NCBI GenBank assembly: GCA_910587815.1
Contig: CAJUNK010000020.1
Span: forward strand, 24,153 to 29,775
From: Candidatus Gastranaerophilales bacterium
Lineage (GTDB): Bacteria; Cyanobacteriota; Vampirovibrionia; Gastranaerophilales; Gastranaerophilaceae
DNA: 5,623 nucleotides
Reading direction: 5' to 3'
A program made the translations under genes and the position numbers. This document shows positions 4,540 to 5,623 of the stretch, one piece after another; positions within the stretch are counted from its first letter, which is position 1; each line of letters opens with the position of its first letter. The notes beneath the pieces were generated by a model, which saw only the letters and a list, made by a program, of their open reading frames with translations, had not been told where the DNA came from and ran no database searches.

Positions 4540-5475
4540 GTGAACCTTATTACATTTAATACCTTAAAGAAGAATATTAAATTAGCCTCTCATGCAGGCT
4601 TTTGTTATGGTGTTAAAAGAGCAGTTGAGACTACCAAAAAATTAAAACTCCAAAATCCTGATAAGGAAATTTTTGTTTTGGGAGAATTAATTCATAACAG
4701 CCAAGTGATAAATGAATTAAAAGAGCTTGGCATAAAAACTGTAGATAGTTTGCCTGTACTTGATAAAAAAGGGTCTGCAATTTGTGTAATAAGAAGTCAT
4801 GGTGCAGGGTATGATGTGTTTGCAGACATTAAAGAAAAAGGATATGAACTTGTAGATTTAACTTGTCCTGACGTAAAAAAGGTGCAGGATAGAGCAGTTC
4901 AGCTTGCAAAGGAAGATTATTTCTTAATAATTTTAGGAAAAGAAGAGCATCCTGAAGTGGCAGCTATTACGGCCGATGCTAAAGAATTTGCAAAAAATAA
5001 AGAGAGAATTTATGTTGCAAAAAATCTTGATGCCCTAAAAAAAATTGAGGCTGTAATTAAAAAAGAACAAAAAATAGGTATTGTAATTCAAACTACCCAA
5101 AGAATTGAATATTTAAGGGAAGTACTTGATTATCTTGCCCCGATTTCAAAAGAGTTGCGCGTAATTAATACAATTTGCGCTTCTACCTCTTTAAGGCAAA
5201 ATGAAGCCAGAAATTTAGCAGAAGAATCCGATTTAATGATTGTTGCAGGGTCTAAAAAAAGCGCAAATACAACACATTTGGCAGAAATTTTAAACCCTAT
5301 ATGTAAAACAATTCATATAGAAGATGATTCTGAATTAGATAATTATGAAGAAATACTAAAAAATGTTACAAATATAGGCGTAACAGCTGGGGCTTCTACT
5401 CCAGATTACATAATAAAAAGGGTAATTGCAAAGGTGGAAACCTTTGCAGGATATTCACCTAAAGAAATAAACTAA
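4540..5475 (+). CDS. ispH: 4-hydroxy-3-methylbut-2-enyl diphosphate reductase IspH
   Basis: IspH (LytB) is the cytoplasmic 4Fe-4S enzyme of the last MEP-pathway step, reducing HMBPP to IPP and DMAPP. All key residues are visible: cluster ligands Cys22 (HAGFCYGVKRA), Cys109 (DLTCPDV) and Cys213 (NTICAST); substrate His52 (GELIHN), His87 (RSHGAG) and His137 with Glu139 (GKEEHPEV); the Thr pair 185-186 (QTTQ); Ser241 and Asn243 (KKSANT); and Ser286 (GAST). At 311 aa it is close to the usual length, with about ten extra residues before the first cysteine motif. The start is uncertain: the only usual start codon in the open frame before the conserved region is GTG 4540, yet AAAGGA (4533-4538) ends just 1 nt before it. 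The frame is closed upstream by TAG at 4495-4497. It stands alone on the plus strand, followed by a structured element. Confidence 0.97.
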   Translation: MNLITFNTLKKNIKLASHAGFCYGVKRAVETTKKLKLQNPDKEIFVLGELIHNSQVINELKELGIKTVDSLPVLDKKGSAICVIRSHGAGYDVFADIKEKGYELVDLTCPDVKKVQDRAVQLAKEDYFLIILGKEEHPEVAAITADAKEFAKNKERIYVAKNLDALKKIEAVIKKEQKIGIVIQTTQRIEYLREVLDYLAPISKELRVINTICASTSLRQNEARNLAEESDLMIVAGSKKSANTTHLAEILNPICKTIHIEDDSELDNYEEILKNVTNIGVTAGASTPDYIIKRVIAKVETFAGYSPKEIN

Positions 5476-5487
5476 ATAAAAATAACA

Positions 5488-5590
5488 ATGGTGACGAGGC
5501 CTTGGCTGTGCGCAAGGCACGCGCGCTACAGACAACGTCATCCTCGTGGGATAGGATGCGAGCCCACCGGGGTGAAGCACCCACAGGAGC
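5488..5590 (+). promoter_or_regulatory. GC-rich structured RNA element, candidate mRNA leader or ncRNA
   Basis: This segment is about 64% GC (66 of 103 by hand count) in an otherwise AT-rich window. Complementary segments include GGUGACG/CGUCAUC (5490-5496 with 5536-5542, one G-U), GCCUUG/CAAGGC (5499-5504 with 5513-5518) whose loop CUGUGCG (5506-5512) can pair with CGC-U-ACAG (5524-5531) as an H-type pseudoknot, CAUCC/GGAUG (5539-5543 with 5554-5558) crossing GUGGG/CCCAC (5546-5550 with 5563-5567), and hairpin GGGUG-AAG-CACCC (5570-5582). ACGAGG/CCUCGU (5494-5499 with 5542-5547) is an alternative to the first helix. It follows ispH by 12 nt and precedes AAAGGA at 5615-5620, so a cis-acting leader of the next gene is likeliest. 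The ACCG directly before the last hairpin resembles the S6:S18 binding motif. I match it to no riboswitch with confidence. Confidence 0.6.
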
Positions 5591-5614
5591 AAATAAAATA
5601 CAAAACGATAAACG

Positions 5615-5620
5615 AAAGGA
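5615..5620 (+). promoter_or_regulatory. ribosome-binding site of a gene starting beyond the right edge
   Basis: AAAGGA lies 3 nt from the window end, at the position expected for a Shine-Dalgarno of a gene starting within the next few bases. The 24 nt before it are AT-rich and unstructured, in contrast to the folded element upstream. The gene itself is not visible. Confidence 0.45.
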
Positions 5621-5623
5621 AAA

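Noticed and set aside
3336..4559. Several plus-strand reading frames of 65-151 codons opposite the coiled-coil gene.
   Set aside because: They are antisense shadows: rich in Phe, Leu, Ser and Cys, without ribosome-binding sites, and they overlap a coherent coiled-coil protein on the minus strand.
5490..5590. HDV-like ribozyme or guanidine-III riboswitch.
   Set aside because: A 7-bp helix starting with G, a CTGTG/CACAG pair (5506-5510 with 5582-5586) and the words ACGAGG and GACAA hinted at these, but the required helix order and conserved core sequences do not fit.
5488..5623. Open reading frame from ATG 5488 to the window edge (about 45 codons, MVTRPWLCARHARYRQRHPR...).
   Set aside because: It has no ribosome-binding site, uses Arg and His codons unlike the other genes, and coincides with the self-complementary GC-rich segment. 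Absence of stops is expected in 100 nt of GC-rich sequence.

Overview
The window is AT-rich bacterial chromosome with compact gene spacing and only housekeeping and hypothetical genes. No phage, transposon, CRISPR, rRNA or tRNA gene is visible. IspH (MEP isoprenoid pathway), a short-form ThiC with a C-terminal radical-SAM cluster motif and strong AT bias fit an anaerobic or microaerophilic host-associated or uncultured lineage. A Gastranaerophilales/Melainabacteria-like or similar gut bacterium is possible, but no phylogenetic marker here settles it.

Left part (1-1250). A good sigma70-type promoter on the minus strand points off the left edge and would drive a structured leader of about 100 nt. 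A T-N11-A palindrome lies between that promoter and a rightward Bcp-type peroxiredoxin that lacks the usual resolving cysteine. Next comes a convergent 57-codon AbrB/MazE-like DNA-binding protein (667-840, minus). An AT-rich repeat-bearing gap separates it from a divergent 63-aa protein of unknown function.

Middle part (1186-4357, minus strand). In transcription order: a 333-aa asparagine-rich coiled-coil protein without Pro, Cys or His; a long inverted repeat; a class II (FucA-like) aldolase; thiC 13 nt behind it; and a hairpin terminator. The aldolase-thiC pair is a clear two-gene operon. ThiC releases 5'-deoxyadenosine, and FucA-type aldolases can cleave 5-deoxyribulose-1-phosphate derived from it, so the pair may couple HMP-phosphate synthesis to by-product disposal (inference).

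Right part (4358-5623, plus strand). ispH is divergent from the coiled-coil gene, has all its cluster cysteines, and has an oddly placed ribosome-binding site. It is followed by about 100 nt of roughly 64% GC with many perfect complementary segments, including two possible H-type pseudoknots and a CCG-plus-hairpin resembling the S6:S18 site of 16S rRNA. This sits just before a ribosome-binding site at the window edge. It is the strongest candidate here for an undescribed or unrecognised regulatory RNA.
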